Shown here piece by piece: positions 39,030 to 50,302 of a stretch of 64,000 bases of DNA (position 1 is its first letter; each line of letters opens with the position of its first letter). The position numbers were made by a program, and so were the translations under genes. Below the pieces are notes generated by a model, which was not told where the DNA came from, searched no databases, and saw only the letters and a list, made by a program, of their open reading frames with translations. This DNA comes from Siderastrea siderea (taxonomy: Eukaryota > Cnidaria > Anthozoa > Scleractinia > Rhizangiidae), in contig OZ034978.1 of NCBI GenBank assembly GCA_964030785.1, positions 7,320,501 to 7,384,500 of the forward strand, written 5' to 3'.

Positions 39030-39285
39030 CTTCATTCTAGGGACTGAACCATAACTTTGCCCTCTCTTTAACAGCGGTGCTTTTTCGCATCTCTCCTTGT
39101 CGTTCCCTGCTATGCTTTCCCTCTGGTGCCCACGTTAATGTGATCTTGGGGTTCATATTTGGTGACATTCGCAGAATGTGACCTAGCCATTTCCATCCCC
39201 TGGTTCTTAATAATTTGTCAACTGCCCTGGTGTTAGATCTTTTCCTGATCACTTTTTCCTGATTACTTCATTAACTTTAAGGATT
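39030..39285 (-). pseudogene. LINE reverse transcriptase, C-terminal remnant
   Basis: The minus-strand frame reads RTRGWKWLGHILRM and PEGKHSRERQGEMRKS, the usual tail of an endonuclease/reverse transcriptase LINE protein. No intact ORF. Confidence 0.6.
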
Positions 39286-39299
39286 CTCCTTAAGCAACT

Positions 39300-39860
39300 A
39301 CTCTTGAAGATCATGATTTTGCAGATGACATAGCCTTTGTATCATCAAAGTGTGAGTGACTGACTAGTAGGCAATGCAGGAAGAGTGGGGCTGAAGCTAA
39401 ATACAGGAAAATGTAAAGTGATGAGAACAAATGCACAAAGAGAAGACAAAGTGAAGCTTGGAAATTAGGAGGCAGAAGAAGTACAAAAGTTTGTTTACCT
39501 TGGCACAACTTTGATAAAGGATGGTGGAGGCACACAGCTCAAAGAAATCAAGAAATGTCTCAACAAAGCTTGGGGGCCTTTTTCGACCTAATGAGGATCT
39601 GGAAAACACGGACCATTGGTCAAAACACGAAAATCAACCTGTTCAAGACACTGGTGCAGCCAGTACTACTGTATAGATGCAAAGCCTAGAAGATAACCAA
39701 AACAGAAGAGAAGAGGCTGAACAGATTCCAGTTCACGTGCTTGCATGAGAAAGATCCAAAGAATATGGTGGCCACAACAAGCCCGAAACGAGACAATATC
39801 TGAAATAGCAGGCGTGAATAAGATCAGTGATGAGATTCGAAGGAGAGGATGGAACTAGAT
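39300..39860 (+). pseudogene. LINE reverse transcriptase fragment, opposite orientation
   Basis: ADDIAFVSS (the RT active-site ADD box) is followed, with frameshifts, by KFVYLGTTL, NKAWGAFFDLMRIW and INLFKTLVQPVLLY. Stops and shifts show decay. It lies head to head with the preceding fragment. Confidence 0.65.
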
Positions 39861-41119
39861 TAGGCTCATGATCAATTCATCTGGGTTTGCTTCCTTGGTG
39901 ATCTTGTCCATATAAATAGTAAACAAGAGTGGGGATAGAACACAGCCCTGTCATACTCCTGAACCAACCTTAAACCGGTTTGTATAGCCTACAGTGCAAT
40001 GCTGTTTTCATAGAGTGCTTGTATATTGACTAGTAACTATCCCAGTTCACGATCACTCCATATCCTTCAAGGACTGACCCAAGTTTTTGTTGGTTGACTC
40101 TACTGAATGCTTTTTCCTAAGCCATGAAGGTGAGCTGGGGGAGGGCAAATATGGCATCTGTGCAACCTCTTCCTCTTCAGAAGCCAAACCTGTGCCTGGC
40201 TAAGGGAAGGCTCAACTGTGTATCTTGTCCTCTGCTCCAGCGCCTTTGCATACATTTCCCCCACAAATGAGGTGCCTCAGTATTTGCTGCAGTCCTTAGA
40301 TCTTCCCTTCCTTTTCCAAAATGGTGCTATTACTGTACTTTAATTTCCTTGCATGCTAATTGAAACAACCTTAGGAGCAATTTTACCCCCCCCCCCCCCC
40401 GATCTCTTCACAGGCTAGGATCACTTCTGTCCTCAGTCCATCATAACCTGCTGTCTTGTGCTTAGGGCTGGTCTTGACTGTCCATCTAACCTCACTCTCC
40501 AGGATTTGGGACTCTTAGTCTCCTGGTACCTAGGCCTAAGCACTTCAGTCTGATCATCCTCAACTGGGTTCCATTTTTATCATTTATGTGTGTTGACGGT
40601 AGAAACAGGTCATCCCGTTCCTTGATTTTTCAAATTTTCAAACCCACTCAGTTTCAGCATAATTCAGCCATGCTTTTTCCTTTGCTTTTTTAACTGTCTT
40701 TTACTGATGTTTCTTGCTGCATTGTATGACTGGTAGTCCTCTTTCCCCATGGAATTTACCCAGATCCTAAACAGCTTCTTTTTCTCTGTAACAGCAGGTT
40801 ATACCTCTTATTCCACCAGTCGGTTGCCTTTCCCAAGCTTTTGGGCCAACTTTTTTCAGTCTGCAAGCACTTCTCAGGACCTGGGTTAATTTATGCTTGA
40901 AGATCAGCCTCTCAATTGGAGGACTTTTCAGTGATTCATACACTGCAGACATTTCCCGTTTCACCTTCTCCCTAATGTCTGGTTCATCTAGCTTCCTCAA
41001 ATTGATATTTTCCTGTCTTTTCCGTGCTGGCTGGCGTACTATCTTCAGGCTTGTCCTTACTGGTCGGTGGTCAGTATCAAGAGCAATGTTAGGGATAGAC
41101 CGTGAGTCTTTGACATTCC

Positions 41120-41310
41120 TTCTGCCGGCTTGCTAGGACAGTCACAGTTTCAGTAGGGGATTGAAGTGCCTAAACAACCACCCCAGTTGTACAAACTGTA
41201 AGTGGTGGACCTTGGCCAACTGCCCCTTCTAAGCTATGGGATTGGCCTTCCTGGCTTTTGGTAGATGGCTGTTGGCTTCCAATGAGCTCTTCCACACTTT
41301 GTCAGGTCTT
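41120..41310 (+). repeat. Repeat C, copy 2
   Basis: Same blocks as copy 1 plus GGATTGGCCTTCCTGGC; lies within the LINE remnant. Confidence 0.6.
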
Positions 41311-41514
41311 GTTTTTAGTCTTGCAGGGTGTCTACCCTCCCTCCTCACCAGGGAGTATCTCGTTGGGTACAGTTTAGTTGCTGGCCATCATACCCATGCA
41401 CAGATAGTACTGGTCTACACAGTTCACCAGCAGCCCTTCAGTGCAAGAGCACTGCTATCAGTGGGGTAGTGGGGTCCTGTAACATAAAAGTTTAAAAAAC
41501 CCAATAGAAACATA

Positions 41515-41610
41515 AAATAAGCTACTATCTAAATCTAAAGTTTAAAATCTAAAACCTAAAATTTAAAATCTAAAAACTAGAATCTAAAATCTAAAATCTA
41601 AATATCAGGA
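41515..41610. repeat. AAATCTAAA tandem tract
   Basis: Repeated (T)AAAATCTAAAA words over about 95 bp. Confidence 0.75.
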
Positions 41611-43429
41611 CGTAAAAAATAATGGATCACCCTGCCCATTACATTAGTAGCTGTTGTCAACGTGGTTGTTAAATCACCTTTCTTGGGTAATTTAACTATC
41701 AGGCCCTTGCTCCAGTCTTCAGGTATCGATCTTCTGTCGGTCACAGATTATTTGAAATAACTTATGTCGCACATTTGTGGTTGTTTCGACATCCGCTTTT
41801 AGCATCTCAACAGCAATGGAGTCTATTCCTGCTGCTTTCCCACTCTTGATGTCTCTGACAGCCTTTCTAATTTCTGCTTTTGTGATGTAACGGATCTTGA
41901 TTTCCTCAATGGTTGGTGCTTCCTTTGTTACAGTTGTATGTCTACTTGATTGGTCAGTGCCTGCTAGGCAATACCTCGGAAAAATGATTTCTCCACCTCT
42001 TTCTTATGTCATCGCCTTTGGTTAGTAACTTACGCCCTCTTTATCCTTTACCGTTATTGTGATGTTGATCCTTGGTCTTTCATTACAGAGCTTTCTGGTG
42101 GCATGGTATTCTCCTTTCATATTGCCTAGATTTGCAATATTTTCGGCCTCTTTAGCAACATCACCAGCCCATTCTCTGTTGTATCTTTTCAAGCGTCTCA
42201 TAATTGATCATTTTATCTTTCTCTCGGTATTTTATTAGCCACCTCTTTCTCAGCCCTTCCGATTTTGCATCACTGACCTCCTTTCTTAGTTTCCCCCTTT
42301 CCTCTATTTCTTTCCAGCTGTTCACACTGACCCAAACTTTACTTTTTTTCTCTGTGTACCTAACACTTTTTTGGCTGTCGCACTATATGCCACTTTGACC
42401 CTCTCCCAACATCCTTCTATGTTGTTGTCTTCTTCATTGTTTAATGCCTCATCGTCACCTTCTCGCCCTTCTTCAGCTAGGCATCCGAACCTGTTTCTTA
42501 GCTCGAAGACAAACTGACTTCTGGATTCCTCAATTTGCTGATATGTGTAAGATAAAACGAGGAGGTTTATCTGGTTACAATTGACGGTCACAGTGATGCA
42601 CTTCTGTATATTGTTTAGTTATGTCCATCCCCACTGTGTTGCGGGTCAGTCAGTTTCGGTTCTCTTTATGCTCACTTTCTTCTAAATTTGGGCTCACGTG
42701 GATGAGGAAACAAAAGCGTCAACTGATCGTATGACCAAGGCTCTTATTCAAGAAGAATTTGTCTCTATGCAAGCTATTCACACTATGATAGCCAAGGTCA
42801 TTGCCAGTTTTTTATTGTCTTCGGTGCAAAAATGCCTTCTTAAAAAAGCTGTGCTCAAGGCGCAACCAACCACCCTACAACCTGCCTCCACTCCCAGCAG
42901 TAAGGATTCGAGCCAGCCTGCTCAAGACCTTGACGCCCTGAAATCTTCCACCACGGCCCTGTCACAACCCAAGGAAGGTGCCAACAATACGGCCGAAAGT
43001 CTTAACCACATGCACCTGAAGTCATCTACTTAAAGCCTAAGTGGCAAATCGCATGAGAAGTTACCCACTTGATTTGAGCTACTCAGAGTTTATAGCTGGT
43101 TATTTCTCCATCTTGGATGGCCTATTGCAAAGTGGTGATCAAGTTCAGGCTCGACAACTTCACCATTATTTGAATTTTCTCTACCCCACCTATTTTGCTC
43201 GAGGACAAGTTGGGCAAGGAGAGGCAGCTTACAACAATCACTCCTGTCTCAACGACCTGTAAGCTTACGACTGTTCAGCGGTAAAGCACCCAAGATTGTG
43301 TATAACCGACCCTGTGATTGTGGTCGATTCCACACAAGTATCCCCACAAGTATCTTTCGGTAAACACTGCTATAAGTGGAACAAGGATTCCTTTTCTAGG
43401 TTTGGTTATCTTTGAATCAGTCTGGTTTT

Positions 43430-43640
43430 GCTTCCTTCAAGCAATAAATTATCCACTACCAGCTAGCTAGGCCAGTCGGAGCTTCAGTAGGTGATTAAAG
43501 TGGCTACAAAACCACCCCAGTTGTACAAACTGTAAGAGATGGGCCTACGCCAACTGCCCCTTTGGAGCTATGGGATTGGCCTTCCTGGCTTTTGGTAGGT
43601 GGCTGTTGGCTTCCAATGAGCTCTTCCACACTTTGTCAGG
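43430..43640 (+). repeat. Repeat C, copy 3
   Basis: Inserted within the first YR-element copy; TGAATCAGTCTGGTTTTGCT upstream also matches the flank of copy 1. Confidence 0.6.
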
Positions 43641-44984
43641 TCTTTTTTTTAGTCTTGCAGAGTGTCTCTGGTTTTGCTACGGGAAATCTTCTGGTTCATC
43701 GCCATTTACAACTTTCGACTGTCTTCTTGCCACATTAAGGGCTCCAATAGCATCTTTGCCAACCGCTTATCTTGCCTTACCGAAAAGTAAAAACTGAATG
43801 CAGTCTTTTTTAACTGTGGTCTAAGTGCACAATTTCTCCCTTCTCTCCTAGACCTTAGCGGCTCTCTCAATGACACCGTTGCCTTTGCAATTTCCAAGGC
43901 CTTTGCCTCCTCTACCCTCACCACTTGCAAGTCTCAAGCCCTGAGATACCTTGAATTTTGCCACCTGCTTCAAATTCCTCCTCTTCCTATCTCGTTCAGA
44001 AATCTTTATCACTACTGGGTTTTCCTTGGACACACTAAAGTAATCCATCATTAAGTATCTGAATGGTCTGGCTTCACGTCATGTTCAATCACTCAACCCC
44101 TACTCTCTCCCACTGCCACGTACAAATGACTCCGCGAGGCCTTAAACATCTCACCACATCAGCAAGCACCTGATAACTCCGACTATTCTCCTGGCTTTAC
44201 AATCATGGTGTCATGGACCTCTCACTGCCACTTCATCGTGCTCTCTGGGAGTCCTTCCTCCTTGGTTTCTTCAGATTCCTTCACAAATCAAATATCATCC
44301 CTCCAAGTCGCTTAATGTAGTTCTCTCCAAACAAACACCTTTCGCACTTGGACTTCCGTTAACCTCATGGGGCTTAATTGTTTCCATTAGATGGTCTAAA
44401 GTTCTTCAATTCCACAAGCGGACACTTCTCACTCCTTTAGTCTCCATACCATCTCATACATTATGTCCTGTTCAGGCTCTCCTCGAGTTCTTCAACATGT
44501 GTACAGCACTGGCTTCTAGTCCTGCTTTTGTTATTCCTACAGCGACTGGTCCATGCCCTCTGCGTTGTGAGCCAGTCAGTCTTGGTTCTCTTTATGCTCA
44601 CTTGCCTCTAATTTTGGGTTCACGTGGAGGAGGAGACAAAAGTGTGGACTGATCGTACGACCAAGGCTCTTATTCAAGAAGAATTTTTCTCTATGCAAGC
44701 TATTTGTGCTATGACGGCTGAGGTCATTGCCAGTTTGTTATTGTCCTTGCCACAAAAATGCCTTCCTAAAAAAGCTGTGCTCAAGGCACAATCGACCGCC
44801 CTACAACCTGCCTCCACTCTCAGCAGTAAGGATTCAAGCCAGCCTGCTCAAGACCTTGATGCCCCGGAATCTTCCATCATGGCCCTGTCGCAATCCAAGG
44901 AAGGTGCCAATGATATGGCTGAAATGGCTGGCCGAGGTAAGACCTTTAAGTCTTTACCACACGCACACGAAGGGGGAAACTAAG

Positions 44985-45412
44985 AAAGGAGGTCAGTGAT
45001 GCAAAATCGGAAGGGCTGAGAAAGAGGTGGCTAATAAAATACCGAGAGAAAGATAAAATGATCAATTATGAGACGCTTGAAAAGATACAACAGAGAATGG
45101 GCTGGTGATGTTGCTAAAGAGGCCGAAAATATTGCAAATCTAGGCAATATGAAAGGAGAATACCATGCCACCAGAAAGCTCTGTAATGAAAGACCAAGGA
45201 TCAACATCACAATAACGGTAAAGGATAAAGAGGGCGTAAGTTACTAACCAAAGGCGATGACATAAGAAAGAGGTGGAGAAATCATTTTTCCGAGGTATTG
45301 CCTAGCAGGCACTGACCAATCAAGTAGACATACAACTGTAACAAAGGAAGCACCAACCATTGAGGAAATCAAGATCCGTTACATCACAAAAGCAGAAATT
45401 AGACAAATCAGA
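44985..45412 (+). pseudogene. LINE fragment, inverted copy of 41880-42310
   Basis: Almost the exact reverse complement of the earlier LINE segment: AAAGCTCTGTAATGAAAGAC, then AATATTGCAAATCTAGGCAA. It sits between the two halves of the second YR copy. Confidence 0.7.
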
Positions 45413-46968
45413 TGAGAAAGTTACCCACTTGATTTGAGCTACTCAGAGTTTATCACTGTTTATTTTTCCATCCTGGATGGCTTATTGCAAAGTGATGATC
45501 AAGTTCAGGCTCAACAACTTTACCGTGATTCTAAAATTCTCTCAAAAAATGTCATCGCTTTCTCTACCCCACCTATTTTGCAATTCAATGACCAGTCGCG
45601 CAAGGAGAGGCAGCTTACGACAATCACACCTGTCTCAATGATCTCTAAGCTCACCATTTCGACTGTTCAGTGGTAAAAGCGCCCAAGATTACCTGACCCT
45701 GAGTTTGAGGTCAGTTCACACAAGTAACCCATCACAACCTGGAAACTCAAAGTCTTTCGGTGAACACTGCTATAAGTGGAACAAGGATTGCCACATTAAG
45801 GGCCCCAATAGCATCTTTGCTAACCGTTTATCTTGCCTGACAGAAAAGTAAAGACAAAGTGGAGCAAGGTTTCTTGTCTAAGGAAACAACATGGGCCTCA
45901 AACCACTGACCTCCAGGTCTGAAGTTCAACATGCTAACCACTACACCATGCACCATGCCCCTTGGACACACACTAAAGTATGCGTCCATCATTAACTATC
46001 TGAATGGTCTGGTTTCACATCATGTTCAATCACTCACCCTCTCCTCTCTCCCACTCCCGTTAATACAATTGACTCTGCAAGGCCCTAAACGCCTTATCAC
46101 TGCGTCGGTAAACTCCAGATAACTCCGACCATTCCCCTGGCCTTACAATCATGATGTTGTGGACCTCTCACTGCCACTTCATTGTCCTCTTGCTCCTTGG
46201 TTTCTTTAGCTTCCTTCACAAATCAAATAGCATCCCTCCAAGTCACTCATATAGTTTTCTCCAAACAAACACCTTTTGCACTCGGACTTCCATTTCACTT
46301 CACGAAGCTTAATTGTTTCTGTTAGATGGTCTGAAGTTCTCCAATTCCGCGAGCAGACTCTTCTCATTCCCTTAGTCTCCAGACCACCTCATACAGTATG
46401 TCCTGTTCAGGCTCTCCTCAAGTTCTTCAACATATGTACAGCACTGGCTTCTTGTCCCGCCTTTGTCATTACTACAGCGACTGGTCTTGGCTCCCTCTCC
46501 TACAGCTCATTCACCAAACATTGAAAAGATCTCTGCCTTGCGGGTTTTAACCCTGATGACCTACTCCGGCCACTCCTTTTGCCATTGACCTATGCAAGCT
46601 CACTCCGGATCAACCACAAGCTAATCCAACTTCAAGGCAACTCAGGGCTTCTTCCGCCTACCTTAAGTACTTAGTGAGACCGCTCCAACAGAAATACACA
46701 TTGGTAGAACAGGTTGCGACTCAAATTGCCTCCACTACACCCTCCTCTGGTTGATGAGGTCGCCATCTGTAGTCCGGCAGGTTGTTTGGCTGCAACTCTG
46801 ATAACTTGGCTCCAGAGGATCTGTAATTAGATGCTTTTTGACGAGGTAGGGTGATTGACCCTGTGCACAACCTCCTCTGGAGGGCTGGGTCATCAGTTTC
46901 TATTTTTTGTATCATCATTTATATTAACGCAACTTATGCAGTTGCGAAAAGAAAGCCTGAAAAAATCA

Positions 46969-47039
46969 GGCTTGCCGGGACTCGAACCCTGACCTCTGCG
47001 ATACCGGTGCAGCGCTCTAACCAATTGAGCTAACAAGCC
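46969..47039 (-). tRNA. tRNA-like sequence, minus unit 1
   Basis: Acceptor GGCTTGT/GCAAGCC, A box TAGCTCAATTGG, B box GGTTCGAGTCC. Anticodon loop CCGGTAT (GGT, C33), 31/39 A/C mismatch, shortened T stem. Could be transcribed by Pol III from its internal boxes; unlikely to decode. Confidence 0.5.
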
Positions 47040-47428
47040 AACTGGGAGCTGGTCATTAAATTGGTTCGTAATATACCCAGGAAAGATGAAGATGAAATTA
47101 TGAATATATGAAATTCATATATTTGAACTGCGGAATAAAGAAATAAATGTAAAGAAGATCCTCGCAGTTATTAACGCAACTTATACAGTTGCGAAAAGAA
47201 AGCCTGAAAAAATCAGGCTTGCCGGGACTCGAACCCTGACCTCTGCGATACCGGCGCAGCGCTCTAACAACTTATGCAACTGCATAAGTTGCGTTAATAA
47301 CTGCGAGGATCTTCTTTACATTTATTTCTTTATTCCGCAGTTCAAATATATGAATTTCATATATTCATAATTTCATCTTCATCTTTCCCGGGTATATTAC
47401 GAACCAATTTAATGACCAGCTCCCAGTT

Positions 47429-47499
47429 GGCTTGTTAGCTCAATTGGTTAGAGCGCTGCACCGGTATCGCAGAGGTCAGGGTTCGAGTCCCGGCAAGCC
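47429..47499 (+). tRNA. tRNA-like sequence, plus unit 1
   Basis: Same sequence as the minus unit, read on the plus strand. Intact A and B boxes; GGT loop with C33. Confidence 0.5.
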
Positions 47500-47675
47500 T
47501 GATTTTTTCAGGCCTTCTTTTCGCAACTGCATAAGTTGCGTTAATAACTGCGAGGATCTTCTTTACATTTATTTCTTTATTCCGCAGTTCAAATATATGA
47601 ATTTCATATATTCATAATTTCATCTTCATCTTTCCCGGGTATATTACGAACCAATTTAATGACCAGCTCCCAGTT

Positions 47676-47746
47676 GGCTTGTTAGCTCAATTGGTTAGAG
47701 CGCTGCACCGGTATCGCAGAGGTCAGGGTTCGAGTCCCGGCAAGCC
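47676..47746 (+). tRNA. tRNA-like sequence, plus unit 2
   Basis: Identical body, 247 bp after plus unit 1. Confidence 0.5.
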
Positions 47747-47922
47747 TGATTTTTTCAGGCTTTCTTTTCGCAACTGCATAAGTTGCGTTAATAACTGCGA
47801 GGATCTTCTTTACATTTATTTCTTTATTCCGCAGTTCAAATATATGAATTTCATATATTCATAATTTCATCTTCATCTTTCCCGGGTATATTACGAACCA
47901 ATTTAATGACCAGCTCCCAGTT

Positions 47923-47993
47923 GGCTTGTTAGCTCAATTGGTTAGAGCGCTGCACCGGTATCGCAGAGGTCAGGGTTCGAGTCCCGGCAAGCC
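47923..47993 (+). tRNA. tRNA-like sequence, plus unit 3
   Basis: Identical body, 247 bp after plus unit 2; the last full tRNA-like body of the array. Confidence 0.5.
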
Positions 47994-48127
47994 TGATTTT
48001 TTCAGGCTTTCTTTTCGCAACTGCATAAGTTGCGTTAATAACTGCGAGGATCTTCTTTACATTTATTTCTTTATTCCGCAGTTCAAATATATGAATTTCA
48101 TATATTCATAATTTCATCATTTATATT

Positions 48128-48879
48128 GTCATTTCTCATTTTTCATATTATCATTTCTTATTTTAATATCTTGCTATTGCATGCTGAAAATGCCTTCTTG
48201 AGATTGTTGTTTTTAAGGAAATCAGGAAAACATACATAGGTAGAGGCCAAGACGTTATCCACTGTAGAACTGGTATTCAAGTTCTCCAGTGTTCCATGTC
48301 AACTTTAGATCAAGAGGGTGTGATGTCATAAGTTCTTACCACCATACACTGACTGAAAAAAATCCCACAGCCCTCACAGCCCTCAGAAGAAATCCCACAG
48401 TCCCACAGCCCTCATTGTCCAGTGTGAACGAAGAATAGATGTGTGCTCCATGCTGACCTGAAAGGAAGAAACATTGGTGAAAAAAAAAACTGTTTCCAAC
48501 TGCTGTCTATTGGGAGAACATAGGTAAGAAGTTTTCAAATTAATTTGTTAATGCTGTCAATATTGCTCATTTAAGTGCAATGGAGAACTCCAGAGTATGA
48601 CAAATGCAAAGTCTTTCCACTCTTGTAGTTCATATACATAAGTGAAACAGAGTTAACTGTTGAGAGACTTTTAAGTTGTTCCTTAATTGACCATGAAAAT
48701 TGTTATACTTAACAATTTTCCCTACATCATCTACCCTGCTGCTTTACAGCTGGAAAGAAGCCAGCTGATAAATCATGTTACCCTCAAAATATACATTGAA
48801 AGAGGGAGGGAGAATTTCTATGAATATTCTCAATGTTCAAGTGCATTGAGATTGAGGAATTCAGTGATCCCTTAGATAG
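48128..48879. other. No gene recognised
   Basis: Contains a short local duplication of CCCACAGCCCTCA near 48365-48412. No supported coding region. Confidence 0.4.
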
Positions 48880-49101
48880 AACCCTTTAGGCCCTAACAGT
48901 GATGGAATTAAAAATTTCTCTTTATATCATCACTACCTATTCAAACACTCATGCCAAGTGATAAGAATAAAGGACGTGATTACCAAGGATAAGTCAGATG
49001 TCTTGACATTTAGAGAAACATTCTCCTTACTTTTTCCATAAGAAATGTTTGGAGACCAGTAAGGAGAATGTGCATTTTCATATCAGGGCTTAAAGGGTTA
49101 A
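48880..49101. mobile_element. piggyBac-like MITE, copy 6
   Basis: ACCCTTTAGGCCCTAA at the left and GGGCTTAAAGGG|TTAA at the right. The left TTAA has mutated. Internal GGAGACCAGTAAGGAGAAT matches the family. Confidence 0.65.
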
Positions 49102-49684
49102 AAGCTGAAGTTGTCTTTCAGAGCATCGAGATTTGGGTTTGTACATTAGTCATGTTTCCATCAATATGTGAATCCACAAATTTGTTGCCCCTGACTATTA
49201 TGTGAGGTAATTAAGGTGGTACTTTAATAACAAAGTTAAACAATTAACATGTTAATTAGACTTAATTTACAAACTTTTGCTGACCATAAGTATCAACTGC
49301 AGAGACTAACAGATCAGAAGATCACATATTAAGACAAAGCAATAATATCTACCGCAACCTCTACCTCTCCTCAAATTAAATGACTAATGGCACCAAGACG
49401 GCTATTGTAAACTTAACAAAAATTATTCCACAATAAGTTTGTGTTGCTCATTACAGCCCAGGTTTTTAAGTATTAAACTAACCCAAGTTAGTGTTAATCT
49501 TTTTTTTTAATAATAAGGTAGTTTTAAAATTTGTTTGTCAATGTGGATATAAATGCTTGTTTTGTAATTCAACTTTGCCTGCTTTCAAACTAGAGAATAT
49601 TTTAAACAATACAAACCAAAACCTTGGTGAAATTTTAGTCCAGAGCCAATGCCATTACACCTGGGTTTTGAACAAGCAAGGGGG
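49102..49684. other. No gene recognised
   Basis: AT-rich; the 49491-49688 open frame has no family or splice support. Confidence 0.4.
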
Positions 49685-49685
49685 T

Positions 49686-49721
<36 letters not shown>

Positions 49722-49960
49722 GTCATAAAACACAAAATTTTGGGTTTATCAACTGAGTTGATAAGGTAAATTGGCCACTGTATAGAGATTGAAAGCTGAC
49801 GTTTCGAGCATTAGCCCTTCCTCAGAAGGGCTAACAAATCTGATGTTCATCAGATTCGCTCTGACAAAGGGCTAACGCTCAAAATGTCAGCTTTCAATCT
49901 CTTTATGGTGGCCAATTTAACTTATCAACTCAGTTGATAAATCCAAAATTTTGGGTTTTG
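49685..49960. repeat. Palindromic repeat with hammerhead-like core, copy 2
   Basis: The left arm is the inverted form of the right arm of copy 1 (9395-9622). On the minus strand it reads CTGAGGA (49825-49819), a GGGC-TAAT-GCTC stem, then GAAAC (ending 49801). A decayed facing core CTGACAA...CAAAAT lies at 49858-49885. The outer blocks TTTATCAACTGAGTTGATAA are themselves palindromic. Confidence 0.6.
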
Positions 49961-50200
49961 AACAACCTGGCCCAGCTTAATGAGTTTCATGTTTATTCTG
50001 ATTCTAATCATCAGATTCAACACTCCATGACAAATGGAAACACCCACAGCTGGGTAACTGGGTGGAACTATTGGCTTACAGCTACAGACACTTCAGAGGA
50101 AGACAAACCAGCACTGGCCAGTGAGGCTCTCAGCCTCACTGTTACAACAGGTAAAGAGGACATGGATGTGGCACCCTTGGTGTCTGCATGGCATAAGTGA
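49961..50200 (+). other. Unassigned open reading frame
   Basis: An 80-odd codon frame ends at 50200 and contains a possible donor (ACAACAG|GTAAAG at about 50152). The frame is rich in Ser and Thr and matches nothing I know. It may be an exon of an unannotated gene or chance. Confidence 0.15.
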
Positions 50201-50302
50201 CATGTAAGAAAAATTTTGATTGAAAAGTAATTCTAATCAATGAAAAATGCTCCAAATATGCCCAGTTTTAAATGCACTGCCAAATTCTTTAACATTGATT
50301 GA

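Larger units (their letters stand above)
39865..42310 (-). pseudogene. LINE ORF2 remnant on the minus strand
   Basis: Read from 42310 downward: linker-type sequence (REWAGDVAKEAENIANLGN), then EEIKIRYITKAEIRKAVRDI, GKAAGIDSIAVEMLKAD (start of the RT domain) and, near 40100, KAFS-VNQQKL. There are many stops. A repeat C copy and an AATCTAAA tract interrupt it. Its 41880-42310 part is duplicated in reverse at 44985-45412. Confidence 0.6.
42690..46720 (+). pseudogene. Decayed tyrosine-recombinase element (DIRS/Ngaro/Crypton-like), at least two copies
   Basis: Copy 1 runs about 42690-44590 and copy 2 about 44620-46720. Each has an N-terminal segment (ALIQEEFFSMQAI, SSKDSSQPAQDLDA, YSEFIAGYFSILDGLLQS). 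A Cys-containing FGKHCYKWNKDCHIKGPNS follows, then a core-binding domain (LTTCKSQALRYLEFCHLLQI). Last comes a tyrosine-recombinase catalytic region (SVRWSEVLQFREQTLLIPL, TVCPVQALLKFFN, HKLIQLQGNS). Frames are broken many times. A LINE fragment and a repeat C copy interrupt the copies. The assignment rests on the catalytic-region pattern; which YR group cannot be decided because no reverse transcriptase of its own was read. Confidence 0.6.
46926..48113. mobile_element. Multimeric tRNA-like retroinsertion 2 (247-bp unit)
   Basis: 1188 bp flanked by a perfect 14-bp duplication TCATCATTTATATT (46912-46925 and 48114-48127). The left part is one full and one truncated unit in minus orientation; the right part is three and a fraction units in plus orientation, spaced exactly 247 bp. 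The plus units are nearly identical. The minus-to-plus switch falls near 47271, inside a tRNA-like body. No poly(A) tail and no protein. Confidence 0.8.

Noticed and set aside
41236..41469. Paired open frames MGLAFLAFGRWLL (41236 and 43570) as a duplicated gene
   Set aside because: The shared part is repeat C; the frames diverge immediately outside it.
45899..45960. tRNA gene on the minus strand
   Set aside because: Only an A-box-like GTAGTGGTTAGCA and a poor B box are present; no acceptor or anticodon stem can be formed.
47429..47499. Functional tRNA-Thr(GGT)
   Set aside because: C33, the 31/39 mismatch and a shortened T stem argue against decoding, and GGT anticodons are not normally used for Thr in animals; kept as tRNA-like.
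47432..48111. Three 61-aa open frames at 247-bp spacing as a tandem gene family
   Set aside because: They run across the tRNA-like bodies and repeat tails of the multimeric insertion and have no coding features.
46926..48113. Retrozyme (hammerhead-bearing tandem element)
   Set aside because: Tandem layout and target duplication fit, but neither strand of the 247-bp unit has CTGANGA followed by GAAA.
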